A DNA stretch of 37,562 bases from an uncultured Eubacteriales bacterium (GCA_902801165.1 CADCHI010000026.1:1-37562), one strand, 5' to 3'. Positions 1-7,097 are shown, numbered from the stretch's first letter. Notes: generated from the letters alone by a model not told the origin. Numbers and translations are program-made.

Positions 1-179
1 ATGGATTCGTCCTCCTTCGACTTCGTCTCTGTGTTTTCTGTGTTTCTCTCTTTGATGGCTCAAGTATAGCACCGCCACTATCACACATCCGTCACAGATT
101 TGGGCCTTATAGAGGATTTCCATAAATTATTTGGATTAATGGGTTCTTTCAGTAGGAAACATCGATAAATGAACTGCCA

Positions 180-237
180 AAAGCCTTCCCCCTTGGGGGA
201 TCAAGCGCCCGGAAAATTGTCCGGTGGACAATTTTCA
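180..237. repeat. Palindromic repeat block with an 11-bp triloop hairpin
   Basis: The block begins with a CCTTCCCCC TTG GGGGA half-palindrome. It continues into a perfect hairpin at 212-236, with GAAAATTGTCC pairing with GGACAATTTTC around the triloop GGT. It lies outside any supported gene. The layout (stem, three-base loop, stem) matches hairpins seen elsewhere in the window, both between and inside genes. Confidence 0.6.
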
Positions 238-700
238 GCGCAGATCGGGTCGGCAGACCCCTGGAATGGTGGACTTCGGCGAAATTGTTTGCAATTTTGT
301 TGAAAGACGGATGAGGTCGTATACCGCACAAGGTTGCTGCTCCACTTACACCGTCTGTTCTATTTGCTGCATCCCATATCGGGACGGATTTTTTGCGGCA
401 GGTTCCGATGGGAAACAGCGATAGAGGAAACATCATATGCATATCATCTTCTGTTTCCATAGCTCGCTGTTTGAATACTTGTTCCATCTGGCTGCAATAT
501 TCTTTGCTTGGTCAAACAGCATTCCCGTCTCCAATACTCCTGACTCGCTGATCCCCACATAAGCGGCGGCATGTTTCTCAGAACGATTAAAACGAGGTCC
601 TCGACCGCAGCGTGGGCGAGGTCCGAAGTTTTTGTTCAGAAAACATGCCGCCAAGAAAATCCGTCTCTCGGTTCTCCTTGACATAGCTTGAAAGAATCCG

Positions 701-815
701 ACCTCATCCGTCAGCCCTACGGGCTGCCACCTTCCCCAAGGGGGAAGGCTTTGGTGAAGCCGTCCACCGAACTGTTTTTCGGGCATCCGGTTTCCCAAGG
801 GGGAAGGCTTTTGGA
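701..815. repeat. Palindromic repeat block (three hairpins in a row)
   Basis: Three hairpins follow each other: AGCCC TAC GGGCT at 713-725, CCTTCCCC AAG GGGGAAGG at 730-748, and an imperfect second copy of the latter near 791-807. From memory, similar CCTTCCCC-AAGGGGAAGG elements are common between genes in gut Clostridia. Here the block separates the repeat-rich left end from the rhodanese gene, and it may act as its terminator because that gene stops at 826. Confidence 0.6.
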
Positions 816-825
816 AGCATGTCGC

Positions 826-1125
826 CTATCCCCTTTCCACCTCGCCCCTGTAGCCGGCGATTCCGCCGATGCTCTTGACCCGGCTGTAGCCGCGCCGCTT
901 GAGGATGCCCGCCGCGCGGGCAGCGCGGCTGCCCCGCAGGCAGTAGAGGAACAGCGGCCGTTCCACGGGCAGGTCCGCCCCCTCAAGGGTGGACAGGGGT
1001 GCGTTCACCGCGCCGGGGATGTGACCGGCGGCATACTCCCCCGCCTCGCGCACGTCCACCAGCAGGGCGTTTTCCATCCGGCGGCATTCCTCCACACCCT
1101 TGTTGATGTTCTGAAACAGCAGCAT
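826..1125 (-). CDS. Rhodanese-like domain protein
   Basis: A single-domain rhodanese of 99 residues, a usual size for stand-alone domains. The N-terminal part carries the CH2A-like stretch DVREAGEYAAGHIPGAVNAP (residues 24-43). The active-site loop is YCLRGSRA with the catalytic Cys at residue 62, where a persulfide would form. Such proteins carry or transfer sulfane sulfur in the cytoplasm; the substrate cannot be read from the sequence. The start at 1125 is chosen because GAGGGGG lies 7 bases upstream. A longer frame runs back into the upstream repeat and is unlikely to be translated. The gene stands alone between repeat blocks, so its neighbours say nothing about its job. Confidence 0.85.
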   Translation of the reverse strand: MLLFQNINKGVEECRRMENALLVDVREAGEYAAGHIPGAVNAPLSTLEGADLPVERPLFLYCLRGSRAARAAGILKRRGYSRVKSIGGIAGYRGEVERG

Positions 1126-1150
1126 ATGTTCTCCCCCTCGCCCGAGTCTG

Positions 1151-1305
1151 TAGAGTCCGTTTCTAAATTCGGCGAAATGCATTTTCGTCGTCCTGAACTG
1201 CATTTCAGCGTTGATTTTCCTTGATTTATGGTCAGAATGCCACTTCCGCATTCTCAACCAATCCCGCGATAAACCGCGGCAGCTACATTTTGCCTGCTGC
1301 CTGAT
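1151..1305. repeat. Dispersed repeat element, copy 1 of a tandem pair
   Basis: About 155 bases starting TAGAGTCCGTTTCTAAATTC and ending after a CCGCG ATAAA CCGCGG hairpin. It is highly similar to the block that follows at 1306. Parts of the first half (a GT-TCTAAA start, then CATTTC-GCGTTG-TTT-CCTTGA) also align with the inverted-repeat element at 34688-34855, so these are probably members of one non-coding element family. It separates the rhodanese gene from the phosphodiesterase operon. Confidence 0.7.
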
Positions 1306-1475
1306 TAGAGTCTGTTTCTAAATTCGGCGAAATGCATTTTCGGCGTCCTGAGCTGCATTTCAGCGTTGATTTCCCTTGACTTAGCCCCACTAAGCCTGCG
1401 GTCAGAATGCCGCTTCCGCATTCTCAACCAATCCCGCGATAAAGCGCGGCAGTCGCGTTTTGACTGTTGCCTGTT
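1306..1475. repeat. Dispersed repeat element, copy 2 of a tandem pair
   Basis: Second copy of the preceding element, starting TAGAGTCTGTTTCTAAATTC. It differs by point changes and by a short extra hairpin (CTTAG CCCCA CTAAG, near 1380-1394) that copy 1 lacks. The gain or loss of a small hairpin module inside an otherwise conserved repeat parallels the modular hairpins found inside genes in this window. Confidence 0.7.
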
Positions 1476-1508
1476 GCCTAATGCCTGTTGACTATTTGCC
1501 TGTTGCCT
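1458..1508. repeat. Short imperfect tandem TGCCTGTTGCC-type repeat
   Basis: A run of near-identical octamers (TGTTGCCT, TGTTGCCTAATGCC, TGTTGACTATTTGCC, TGTTGCCTC) directly follows the second repeat element and abuts the stop of the phosphodiesterase gene. It is analogous to the GGGAAAAGGGAATA tails at 32681 and 37409 in being a degenerate short-period sequence at the edge of a dispersed element. Confidence 0.5.
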
Positions 1509-2158
1509 CATTCCATCTTCCCCATGATCCCCTCGGCGGTCACGCCGGGATGGGTGACGTACAGCCGGGCGATCTGCTCCACCAGCGCCGGGTCCCAGCC
1601 GTGGCGGGCGGCGATCTCCCCGGGGCCCCGTCCCTTCTGGGTCTCCCGCATCACGGTCTCGATTTGGGCCCTGAGATCGACCGGCTTCGGCAGAGCTACA
1701 TTCCTGCCCGGATGCGGGATGTCCACGCGCCGCACGGAGATCGCCCTGCCTTCAACCTCCAGCACCGCCAGCGTGATGGCCTGGTTGAAGCGCCTCGGCC
1801 CGCAGCTGCCGGGGTTCAAAAACAGCGTCCCGCCCTGGCGCGATTCCTCGTATTTGTGGGAGTGGCCGTAGACCACCAGGTCATAGCCGGTCAGGTCCGC
1901 AGGCAGATCCTTCTTCTTGTGGGCCATGTACACCCGAAGCCCGGCCAGGGTGAAGTCCAGGAACAGGGGGAGGCTTTCCGCCCACTCCTTGTCGTTGTTG
2001 CCGCGCACGACGTAGACCGGGGCGATCTCCGCGAGCGCGTCCAGGATCTCCTGCCGGTTGATGTCCCCGCCGTGCAGTATGGCCCCGCAGCCCTCCAGCG
2101 CCGACAGCGCCTCTGGCCGCAGCAGCCCGTGGGTGTCCGATAATACGCCGATCTTCAT
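1508..2158 (-). CDS. YfcE/MJ0936-type metallophosphoesterase
   Basis: A calcineurin-like phosphodiesterase of 216 residues. Metal-binding motifs are all present: SDTHG (D8, H10), GGD (D32), GNND (53-56) and GHSH (98-101). The family (YfcE, MJ0936, YsnB) hydrolyses phosphodiesters with two bound metal ions; the physiological substrate is usually unknown. The protein is longer than the usual 160-180 residues. The extra C-terminal part (about 155-216) looks helical and contains a short repeat of Gly/Ala-rich helices (ARHGWDPALVEQIARLYVTH) that could be a small DNA- or protein-binding add-on. It is the last gene of a four-gene operon, 19 bases after the Smr-domain gene. Confidence 0.85.
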   Translation of the reverse strand: MKIGVLSDTHGLLRPEALSALEGCGAILHGGDINRQEILDALAEIAPVYVVRGNNDKEWAESLPLFLDFTLAGLRVYMAHKKKDLPADLTGYDLVVYGHSHKYEESRQGGTLFLNPGSCGPRRFNQAITLAVLEVEGRAISVRRVDIPHPGRNVALPKPVDLRAQIETVMRETQKGRGPGEIAARHGWDPALVEQIARLYVTHPGVTAEGIMGKME

Positions 2159-2177
2159 GGGCGCCTCCTCGCGTCGG

Positions 2178-2426
2178 TCAATACAGCTCCTTCAGCACCA
2201 GCACCGTGATGCCGGGGTTGTCGCCCGGCTGGATGCGCAGCACCTTTTCGTGCCAGCGGTATTCGTCCTGGATCATGCTCCGCAGGCTGGTGCCCCGGTG
2301 GTAACCGTGAATCAGCTGCAATTGATAGGTCATCGACCCCGCGGAGGCCAGCGCCCGGTCGATCACCCGGATGGCCTCCTCCTGCCGCAGCCCGTGCAGG
2401 TCCACCTTCACAAACGGCTCGTTCAT
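2178..2426 (-). CDS. Small Smr-domain protein
   Basis: An 82-residue protein consisting of little more than an Smr (small MutS-related) domain. It has the N-terminal DLHGLRQEEA motif and the central IHGYHRGTSLR loop, a variant of the usual HGKGTGxLR signature. Stand-alone Smr domains are nucleases or RNA/DNA-binding modules in other bacteria; for this short form no activity can be assigned. The start at 2426 is preferred because GAGGGTG lies about 6 bases before that ATG. A GTG three codons upstream would overlap the ribosome site. It sits in the 3863-1508 operon. Confidence 0.75.
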   Translation of the reverse strand: MNEPFVKVDLHGLRQEEAIRVIDRALASAGSMTYQLQLIHGYHRGTSLRSMIQDEYRWHEKVLRIQPGDNPGITVLVLKELY

Positions 2427-2459
2427 GTGTCTCACCCTCTATCCTGTGTGGCAGTATTT

Positions 2460-3353
2460 TCAGAACAGGTCCAGCGAGCTGTCCAGGTAGATCTCCTCCC
2501 GGACCTCCAGCTGATGCTCCGGCTTCGTCATGTAATAGAGCAAAAATTCCAGCACCACCGCGCTGCCCAGGCTCCGCCCCTCGATTTTGAAGTGGGAAAA
2601 GCCCTTCGGCAGCCAGCGCTCCCGGATGGCCTCAATGCCGATGAACCCGGGGTTCTTCATGGCGTCGGAGAAGCGATAGCCCCTGCGGGCCGTCGGGGAC
2701 GCGCAGACGTGGTCCGGGCAGTCCTCGCCCAGGTTCTTCCGGCTGACGTTTTCGTAGCACGCCCTCCGCTCGGTACAGTCGAACCGGCAGCACTCGTTGC
2801 ACAGCAGCTCCACCTTGCGCTTCATGCCCTCCGGCAGCGCGTTCAGCCGGTCAAATTCCCGGTTCAGCCGGAAATCCGGCACCACATAGTCGAATTCGGG
2901 GCGGGCCAGCTCGGCCTCCAGCCGGTCGAACGCCGTCAGCACCTTCGTCGTCGAGGAGACGAAGTACAGCCCCGGGTACCGATCGCGGAGATACTCAAGC
3001 AGCAGGTCCGAATGGAGGATCACGCCGCTGGGTGCCGGGCCGTTGTGCTCAAACAGCGTGCACAGGGCGTTGCACTTCCGGTCGGACAGGTGCTCCGGCC
3101 TCAGCAGCGAATTGCTGAACGTGAGCCGCGCCGAGACGCCGTACTCCCGCGTCAGCGCCGCCACGTCCACCGGTCGCGCCTCGCCGAACCCCACCCGGCC
3201 GCCGCCCCAGAGGCAGTCGGCGGGAGCGCCGTAGATCGACCCGATTTCGCACCAGTCGTAGAACCACTCCCGGCGCTCCCGGTACAGCGGCAGGAAGGCG
3301 CGGTACAATTCATAGAATTCAAACAGCCCCGGGAGATGATAGTATGCCTTCAT
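2460..3353 (-). CDS. Divergent U32-like protein with a cysteine cluster
   Basis: A 297-residue soluble protein that I cannot assign to a characterised enzyme. Two things suggest a distant U32-type (UbiU/UbiV, TrhP, RlhA) barrel. The first is the motif FKIEGRSLGSAV near residues 255-266, where U32 proteins carry LKIEGRMKS. The second is a cluster of cysteines before it (CNECCRFDCTERRAC, then CPDHVC), about residues 185-217, of the kind that holds an iron-sulfur cluster in U32 proteins. If so it may be a prephenate- or O2-independent hydroxylase-like or radical-chemistry protein acting on RNA or a small molecule. That is inference. It lies in an operon with an acetyltransferase upstream (30 bases) and the Smr protein downstream (33 bases). 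Confidence 0.45.
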   Translation of the reverse strand: MKAYYHLPGLFEFYELYRAFLPLYRERREWFYDWCEIGSIYGAPADCLWGGGRVGFGEARPVDVAALTREYGVSARLTFSNSLLRPEHLSDRKCNALCTLFEHNGPAPSGVILHSDLLLEYLRDRYPGLYFVSSTTKVLTAFDRLEAELARPEFDYVVPDFRLNREFDRLNALPEGMKRKVELLCNECCRFDCTERRACYENVSRKNLGEDCPDHVCASPTARRGYRFSDAMKNPGFIGIEAIRERWLPKGFSHFKIEGRSLGSAVVLEFLLYYMTKPEHQLEVREEIYLDSSLDLF

Positions 3354-3383
3354 ATCCTTGATTTCCCGTCCTCCAACCGCGGG

Positions 3384-3863
3384 CTACAGCTCGTGGTAAT
3401 AGGGGCAGATGTTCTCATAATGGCCGTCCTTCATGCGGAATCCGCCGTGAATGGTGCCGAGCTGGACGAAGCCCAGCCGCTCATACAGGCGCCGCGCGCG
3501 GAGGTTGCTCTCCACGACGGCGTTGAACTGCAACACCCGAAAGCCCAGCTCCCGGCCCTTTTCCAGGCAATCGAGCACCAGCTTCTCGCCGATGTGCCGG
3601 CCCCGCGCCTCGGAGGATACGGCGTAGCTGGCGTTGCAGATGTGCCCGCACCTTCCGACATTGTTGGGATGGAGGATATACAGCCCCAGGACCTTCCCCG
3701 CCTCCTCAGCAACTCCCGTATAGCTCTGGGCGGCAAAGAACGCCGCGCCGGTCTCCCCGTCCAGGAAATCCTCCTGGGGAAAGGCGACGCCCTCCTCCAC
3801 GACCTCGTTCCAAATCCCAATCAGGGCCGCCAGGTCCCGTTCGTTGTATTCTCTGATCACCAT
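3384..3863 (-). CDS. GNAT-family N-acetyltransferase
   Basis: A 159-residue GNAT enzyme. It shows the N-terminal IREYNERDLAALIGIWNEVV, the acetyl-CoA loop ARGRHIGEKLVLDCLEKG and the C-terminal ESNLRARRLYERLGFVQLG motif. It would transfer an acetyl group from acetyl-CoA to an unidentified amine. The start is placed at 3863, with GGAGG 11 bases upstream; the open frame continues 21 codons further but runs through the promoter. It is the first gene of the 3863-1508 operon, with a short leader of about 22 bases after the predicted transcription start. Confidence 0.85.
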   Translation of the reverse strand: MVIREYNERDLAALIGIWNEVVEEGVAFPQEDFLDGETGAAFFAAQSYTGVAEEAGKVLGLYILHPNNVGRCGHICNASYAVSSEARGRHIGEKLVLDCLEKGRELGFRVLQFNAVVESNLRARRLYERLGFVQLGTIHGGFRMKDGHYENICPYYHEL

Positions 3864-3891
3864 GTTCAGGTTTTCCTCCCATCCGATTTGT

Positions 3892-3920
3892 ATTATACCA
3901 CAGGCGGTGACGCCTGTCAG
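3892..3920 (-). promoter_or_regulatory. Promoter of the acetyltransferase operon
   Basis: On the minus strand: -35 CTGACA (3915-3920), a 17-base spacer, and an extended -10 TGGTATAAT (TATAAT at 3892-3897). Transcription would start near 3885, giving a short leader to the start codon at 3863. Confidence 0.75.
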
Positions 3921-4010
3921 TCCCATCCTTCAATTTCAGGCGTCCCTTTCCACAAGCCCGCTGACCTGGGATATTCCCGGAATGCCGTAGCTTTCCCCGG
4001 GCAAATCGGC

Positions 4011-4016
4011 TATAAT
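4011..4016 (+). promoter_or_regulatory. Possible -10 element before the radical SAM gene
   Basis: A perfect TATAAT 55 bases before the start codon at 4071. No good -35 box lies 16-18 bases upstream, so the promoter may be weak or need an activator. Confidence 0.45.
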
Positions 4017-4070
4017 AGGTGCAGGGCCGCCGTCCGGCGGGCAAATACGGGCAGGGGGAAGTGAACGGGC

Positions 4071-4949
4071 ATGCATTTTGTCGACGCAAAGGGAATACTG
4101 ACCGGCAGCAGGGGACACTACGGCATGAACATCTACCGCGGCTGCACCCACGGCTGCATCTACTGCGACAGCCGAAGTACGTGCTACCAGTTCACCCACC
4201 CCTTTGAGGATGTCGAGGTGAAGCGGAACGCGCCGGCGCTGCTGGACAGGGCCCTGAGATCGAAGCGCCGGAAGGGCATGGTCGGGACGGGCGCGATGTC
4301 GGACCCATACATGCACTGCGAGGAGGAACTGGGCCTGACGCGAAGCTGCCTGGAGGTCATCTTGAAAAACGGCTTCGGCGCGGCGATCCAGACCAAATCC
4401 GACCGAATCCTCCGGGACATCGACCTGCTGGACGCAATCAACCGGTCCGCCAAGTGCGTCGTGCAGATGACCCTGACGACCTACGACGACGACCTGTGCC
4501 GGATCCTGGAGCCAAACGTGTGCAACACGAAGCGCCGGATCGAGGTCCTGGAGCGGATGCGGGACAGGGGAATCCCCACCGTCGTGTGGCTGACGCCCAT
4601 ACTGCCCTTCATCAACGACACGGAGGAAAATGTCGCGGCGATCCTGAGGGAATGCGTCCGGGTCGGCGTGAAGGGAGTCATCGACTTCGGCATGGGCCTG
4701 ACCCTTCGGGAGGGCGACCGGGAATACTATTACGCGGCCCTCGACCGGCACTTCCCGGGAATGAAGGCGCGGTACGCCAGGCGATACGGGAACGCCTACG
4801 CGCTGCCGAGCCCGAACGCGAAGGCGCTGCAGGACACCCTGCACAGGATCTGCTCGGACAACGGAATCCTGTCGAGCCCGGAGGACTGCTTCCGGTTCAT
4901 GCGGGAGCTGCCGGAAAGGCACGCGCAAATGAGCATGTTTGACCTGTAA
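4071..4949 (+). CDS. SPL-family radical SAM protein
   Basis: A 292-residue radical SAM protein. The cluster motif CTHGCIYC (C25, C29, C32; CX3CX2C) would hold the 4Fe-4S cluster that cleaves S-adenosylmethionine. It is followed by the SPL-like MVGTGAMSDPYMHCE region. The CX3CX2C motif and the region around it resemble the Rv2578c/spore photoproduct lyase-like group often annotated as SPL family radical SAM. True spore photoproduct lyases are longer and have an extra conserved Cys, so DNA repair of spore photoproduct is not established here. The gene is monocistronic, with an AGGGGG ribosome site, and is followed at 4998 by a terminator hairpin. Confidence 0.8.
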   Translation: MHFVDAKGILTGSRGHYGMNIYRGCTHGCIYCDSRSTCYQFTHPFEDVEVKRNAPALLDRALRSKRRKGMVGTGAMSDPYMHCEEELGLTRSCLEVILKNGFGAAIQTKSDRILRDIDLLDAINRSAKCVVQMTLTTYDDDLCRILEPNVCNTKRRIEVLERMRDRGIPTVVWLTPILPFINDTEENVAAILRECVRVGVKGVIDFGMGLTLREGDREYYYAALDRHFPGMKARYARRYGNAYALPSPNAKALQDTLHRICSDNGILSSPEDCFRFMRELPERHAQMSMFDL

Positions 4950-4997
4950 TGCCAGAGTAGATCTTCAAAAACAGGCCTCGGGAAAACCCGCAAACGC

Positions 4998-5037
4998 AAG
5001 AATCCCTGCCGGCGAAAACGCGCGGGCAGGGATTCTT
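4998..5037 (+). terminator. Terminator-like hairpin after the radical SAM gene
   Basis: A long hairpin: AAGAATCCCTGCC pairs with GGCAGGGATTCTT around a loop with a GCGAAAACGCGC core. There is no long T run, so it may be a weak or bidirectional terminator. A close copy in the same orientation lies at 5237-5275, on the other side of an inserted element. Confidence 0.55.
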
Positions 5038-5068
5038 CAGGATGTTGACAAAGTCAACAGACTGACAG

Positions 5069-5232
5069 GCCGTTGAAAAGCTCGCAAGACAAGGAAGGAC
5101 AGCCTGCAAATGAGGGCGCTTACACAGACGTAAGTAACCGAATTTGCAGGCTGTTCTGACGCAGTAAACAGAAATTTCCTCCGCGCTTGCGCTCTTTCTC
5201 GAAATTTCTGCGTTTGCGGGCTTTTTCAGCGG
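5069..5232. mobile_element. MITE-like element with terminal inverted repeats
   Basis: About 164 bases bounded by inverted ends: GCCGTTGAAAAGCTCGCAA on the left (5069 on), and the complement of TTGCGGGCTTTTTCAGCGG on the right. Inside are two strong hairpins: ACAGCCTGCAAAT pairing with ATTTGCAGGCTGT (5099-5154), and AGAAATTT pairing with AAATTTCT (5170-5209). It has no coding capacity. It sits exactly between two similar terminator hairpins, so it probably inserted there or was involved in duplicating one. Confidence 0.6.
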
Positions 5233-5236
5233 TCCG

Positions 5237-5275
5237 AAGAATCCCTGCCGGTGAAAACGCGCCAGCAGGGTTTCT
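5237..5275 (-). terminator. Terminator-like hairpin after the DUF1801 gene
   Basis: Read on the minus strand, AAGAAACCCTGC pairs with GCAGGGATTCTT, starting 9 bases after the stop of the gene at 5284-5685. The loop keeps the CGTTTTCACCGG core of the sister hairpin at 4998-5037. It would end the long operon that starts near 10108. Confidence 0.55.
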
Positions 5276-5283
5276 TTGGCTCT

Positions 5284-5685
5284 TCACGTGTACGCTTCAT
5301 AACACCACTTTGCGATCTTCCCGATCAGTTCCACCGGCAGCTCCCGGTCCCAGGGAATGCGAATGGTGCCCTTGCTGACGTCGTAATCCCTCAATTCCTC
5401 GGCGAACACCGCCGTGGCCTCGCCGCCGGGATACAGCCCAAGGTGCTTCTTCGCCGCGGCGAAGTGGATCAGGTTCCTGCCCCGCCAAAAGGTGGGCATT
5501 GACCAGGACATTCGCTCCTCCGCCTCCGGGATGGCGGCATGGAGAGCCGCCCGAACCTCCCGCAGCCTCGGCTGGACCGCCTCGTCCTGGGCGCTGATGT
5601 ATTCGTCCACCGTGGTCGGCTTGCCGCAGTAGTGCTGCTGCTCCTGCCGGGCGAACTCCCGGCCGCACTTGGGGCACTTCCACAT
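5284..5685 (-). CDS. DUF1801 (YdhG-like) protein with N-terminal zinc ribbon
   Basis: A 133-residue protein. Residues 1-21 form a small zinc ribbon (CPKCGREF ... HYCGK). The rest is a DUF1801 domain with the family hallmarks TVDEYISAQDEAVQPRLREV, EERMSWSMPTFWRGRNLIHFA and GTIRIPWDRELPVELI. DUF1801 proteins resemble frataxin/YjbR-type folds and have no settled function; some are implicated in iron handling. A strong GGAGGGA ribosome site lies 8 bases before the ATG. It is the last gene of the long minus-strand operon and follows a broken cupin remnant. Confidence 0.8.
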   Translation of the reverse strand: MWKCPKCGREFARQEQQHYCGKPTTVDEYISAQDEAVQPRLREVRAALHAAIPEAEERMSWSMPTFWRGRNLIHFAAAKKHLGLYPGGEATAVFAEELRDYDVSKGTIRIPWDRELPVELIGKIAKWCYEAYT

Positions 5686-5699
5686 GACTCAGTCCCTCC

Positions 5700-5837
5700 T
5701 CACCTGGCGACGACGACGGTCAGCATCACCAGGTCCTCGTCGCCGGTGTTGACGATGCTGTGCGACGAGTCCTTGGGGCAGATGTGCATGACGCCGGGGC
5801 ACAGCGGCTCCTCGACGCCGTCACTGCCCGCATCCTC
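5700..5837 (-). pseudogene. C-terminal remnant of a cupin gene
   Basis: Directly after the glutaredoxin stop codon, and in the same frame, 45 codons read as the end of a cupin domain: CPGVMHICPKDSSHSIVNTG, then DEDLVMLTVVV and a stop. The HSIVNTGDEDL stretch is the second conserved cupin motif. No start codon or ribosome site lies at a sensible place, and the first half of the barrel is missing. I read it as a truncated gene left by a deletion. Read-through of the glutaredoxin UGA is possible in principle but has no support beyond the shared frame. Confidence 0.6.
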
Positions 5838-6149
5838 TCAGCAGCCCTTCCTGCCGCTCCTGTGGTCCTCCACCGAGCAGGCGTTCGGCGTGCCATATTC
5901 AATGAGGCCTGCGTCCGCCGGGTCGATGGACACCCTGCCGTCCTCAAGCACAAAGGCGGGGATCCCCACATCCCCGATGGCCTTGCAGCGGTCAAAGACG
6001 GGATTCGTGTCCCGAAGCCGCGTGAAGGCGCTCATGTTGCGAATGTTCTCGCCGATGTTGATGTACTCAAACTCGTCCTCTCTCCCCGCAATCTGCGCGT
6101 GAACATAGTCGCAGTAGGGACACGTGGGCATGCCATAGATCCTGATCAT
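5838..6149 (-). CDS. Glutaredoxin-like protein
   Basis: A 103-residue thioredoxin-fold protein with the active-site CPYC at residues 10-13 (IYGMPTCPYCDYV). The cis-proline region is GIPAFVLEDG. It resembles the short clostridial glutaredoxin-related proteins that end in a Gly-Cys, as this one does (RKGC). It would reduce disulfides or glutathione-like mixed disulfides in the cytoplasm; the partner is unknown. GGAAGGGAG ahead of the ATG lies inside the preceding small reading frame, which stops 3 bases before this start, so translation may be coupled. Confidence 0.8.
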   Translation of the reverse strand: MIRIYGMPTCPYCDYVHAQIAGREDEFEYINIGENIRNMSAFTRLRDTNPVFDRCKAIGDVGIPAFVLEDGRVSIDPADAGLIEYGTPNACSVEDHRSGRKGC

Positions 6150-6152
6150 TCG

Positions 6153-6260
6153 TCACAACTCCCTTCCATTGTCCAACAAATAAATACAGCCTCCGCCAGC
6201 CGCTTTGCGCCTGGCCGCATACGGGCCCCTGCCCGCGGCCGCAAGACAGCACGGCTTCAT
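6153..6260 (-). CDS. Possible 35-residue small protein
   Basis: A short open frame that fits tightly between the hydrolase stop (18 bases upstream) and the glutaredoxin start (3 bases downstream). GGGAGGGG lies about 5 bases before its ATG. The product is basic and has three cysteines (MKPCCLAAAGRG at the N-terminus, GGGCIYLLDNG near the end). I do not recognise it. Position, ribosome site and the cysteine content suggest a real small protein, perhaps a partner of the glutaredoxin. It could also be just a leader that couples translation. Confidence 0.4.
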   Translation of the reverse strand: MKPCCLAAAGRGPYAARRKAAGGGCIYLLDNGREL

Positions 6261-6278
6261 CGCAGCCCCTCCCGGTCC

Positions 6279-7034
6279 TCAATCCGTCGCCGGGGAATCC
6301 AACAACAGGTCCTCCAGGATCAGCTCCACCGTCCTGCACTGCTGTTCCCCGGCGGAAATGGCCGCCGTTCCGTCGCCGCGCTGCTCACCGTAGTCGCCGA
6401 ACTGCGCGTGATTGCCGCCCTGGATCACGTGCTCCCGATGGTCCTTCGGCAGGCAGCGCTCCCCCTCTTCCATCCGCTTCATATTGAGCACGCCGTCTTC
6501 GGAGCCGTAGATCGTGACCGCCAGGAGGCGGTCGTCGAGGGGCTTTGTCGCATACGCGGCCAGCAGGACGACGCCCGCCAGCTGTGAAGCGTGCCCCGCG
6601 GCATAGCTCGCGGCCATCGCCCCGCCGAGGGAATGCCCGCCGATGTACCAGCGGCTGTACCCGTGCGCCGCCATCACCCCGTCCGCCCTGTTCAGGCCGA
6701 AAAAGGCCAGTCGGAACGGCATCCTGACCAGGCACACGTCCACGCCGCCCTCCGCAATCGCGTGAAGCAGCGGCGCATACGCCGTCTCCTCCACCTTGGC
6801 GCCCGGATAGAAGATCAGCGCGTCCGTCTCGGAAGGGCCGTCAAACAGCCAGCCGTAGTCGGTCTGGACCACCGCCACCGTCTCATCGGACTCCAGCATG
6901 GCCTGCGCGACGGTCCCCGCGCGGTAGTATATCCCCGCGTAGACCAGAAACGCCGCGGCCAATATCACAATCCCCAGCGCGGGAATGAGCCACATCCGCT
7001 TTTTCGTCCCGCGCCGGCCTCTCTGCGCTCTCAT
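6279..7034 (-). CDS. Membrane-anchored alpha/beta hydrolase
   Basis: A 251-residue hydrolase with one N-terminal membrane segment (about residues 15-34, preceded by a basic stretch), so the catalytic domain likely faces outside. The nucleophile elbow is GGHSLGG (Ser135). Asp180 (YGSEDG) and His209 (GGNHAQFGDYG) complete a plausible triad. The sequence resembles the group that includes chlorophyllase/dienelactone hydrolase-like proteins with a GNHAQFG end motif. The substrate is unknown, possibly a cell-envelope ester or a xenobiotic. It lies 63 bases after the next hydrolase gene in the same operon. Confidence 0.75.
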   Translation of the reverse strand: MRAQRGRRGTKKRMWLIPALGIVILAAAFLVYAGIYYRAGTVAQAMLESDETVAVVQTDYGWLFDGPSETDALIFYPGAKVEETAYAPLLHAIAEGGVDVCLVRMPFRLAFFGLNRADGVMAAHGYSRWYIGGHSLGGAMAASYAAGHASQLAGVVLLAAYATKPLDDRLLAVTIYGSEDGVLNMKRMEEGERCLPKDHREHVIQGGNHAQFGDYGEQRGDGTAAISAGEQQCRTVELILEDLLLDSPATD

Positions 7035-7097
7035 GTCCTTCAGCTTCGCCTCCAGCAGATCCGGGCAAAGCCCGAATCCGAAATGAATGATGAGAAA

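Larger units (their letters stand above)
1..825. other. Gene-poor stretch with dispersed repeats
   Basis: I see no convincing gene in these 825 bases. The open frames on either strand run through palindromic repeat sequence and show no recognisable domain or good ribosome site. Two repeat blocks are listed separately (about 180-237 and 701-815). The sequence between them is less GC-rich than the rest of the window and could be the remains of a decayed gene or an inserted element. Confidence 0.6.

Noticed and set aside
149-798. Two overlapping minus-strand frames of 112 and 121 residues
   Set aside because: They run through palindromic repeats, have no recognisable domain or ribosome site, and their composition is unlike the real genes nearby.
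709-815. CRISPR array
   Set aside because: The hairpins resemble repeats but spacing is irregular, copies differ and no spacers of even length or cas genes are present.
5838-5840. UGA at the end of glutaredoxin as a selenocysteine codon joining it to the cupin-like tail
   Set aside because: The glutaredoxin ends normally at Gly-Cys as related proteins do, and the tail is only half a cupin. No selenocysteine insertion hairpin was recognised.
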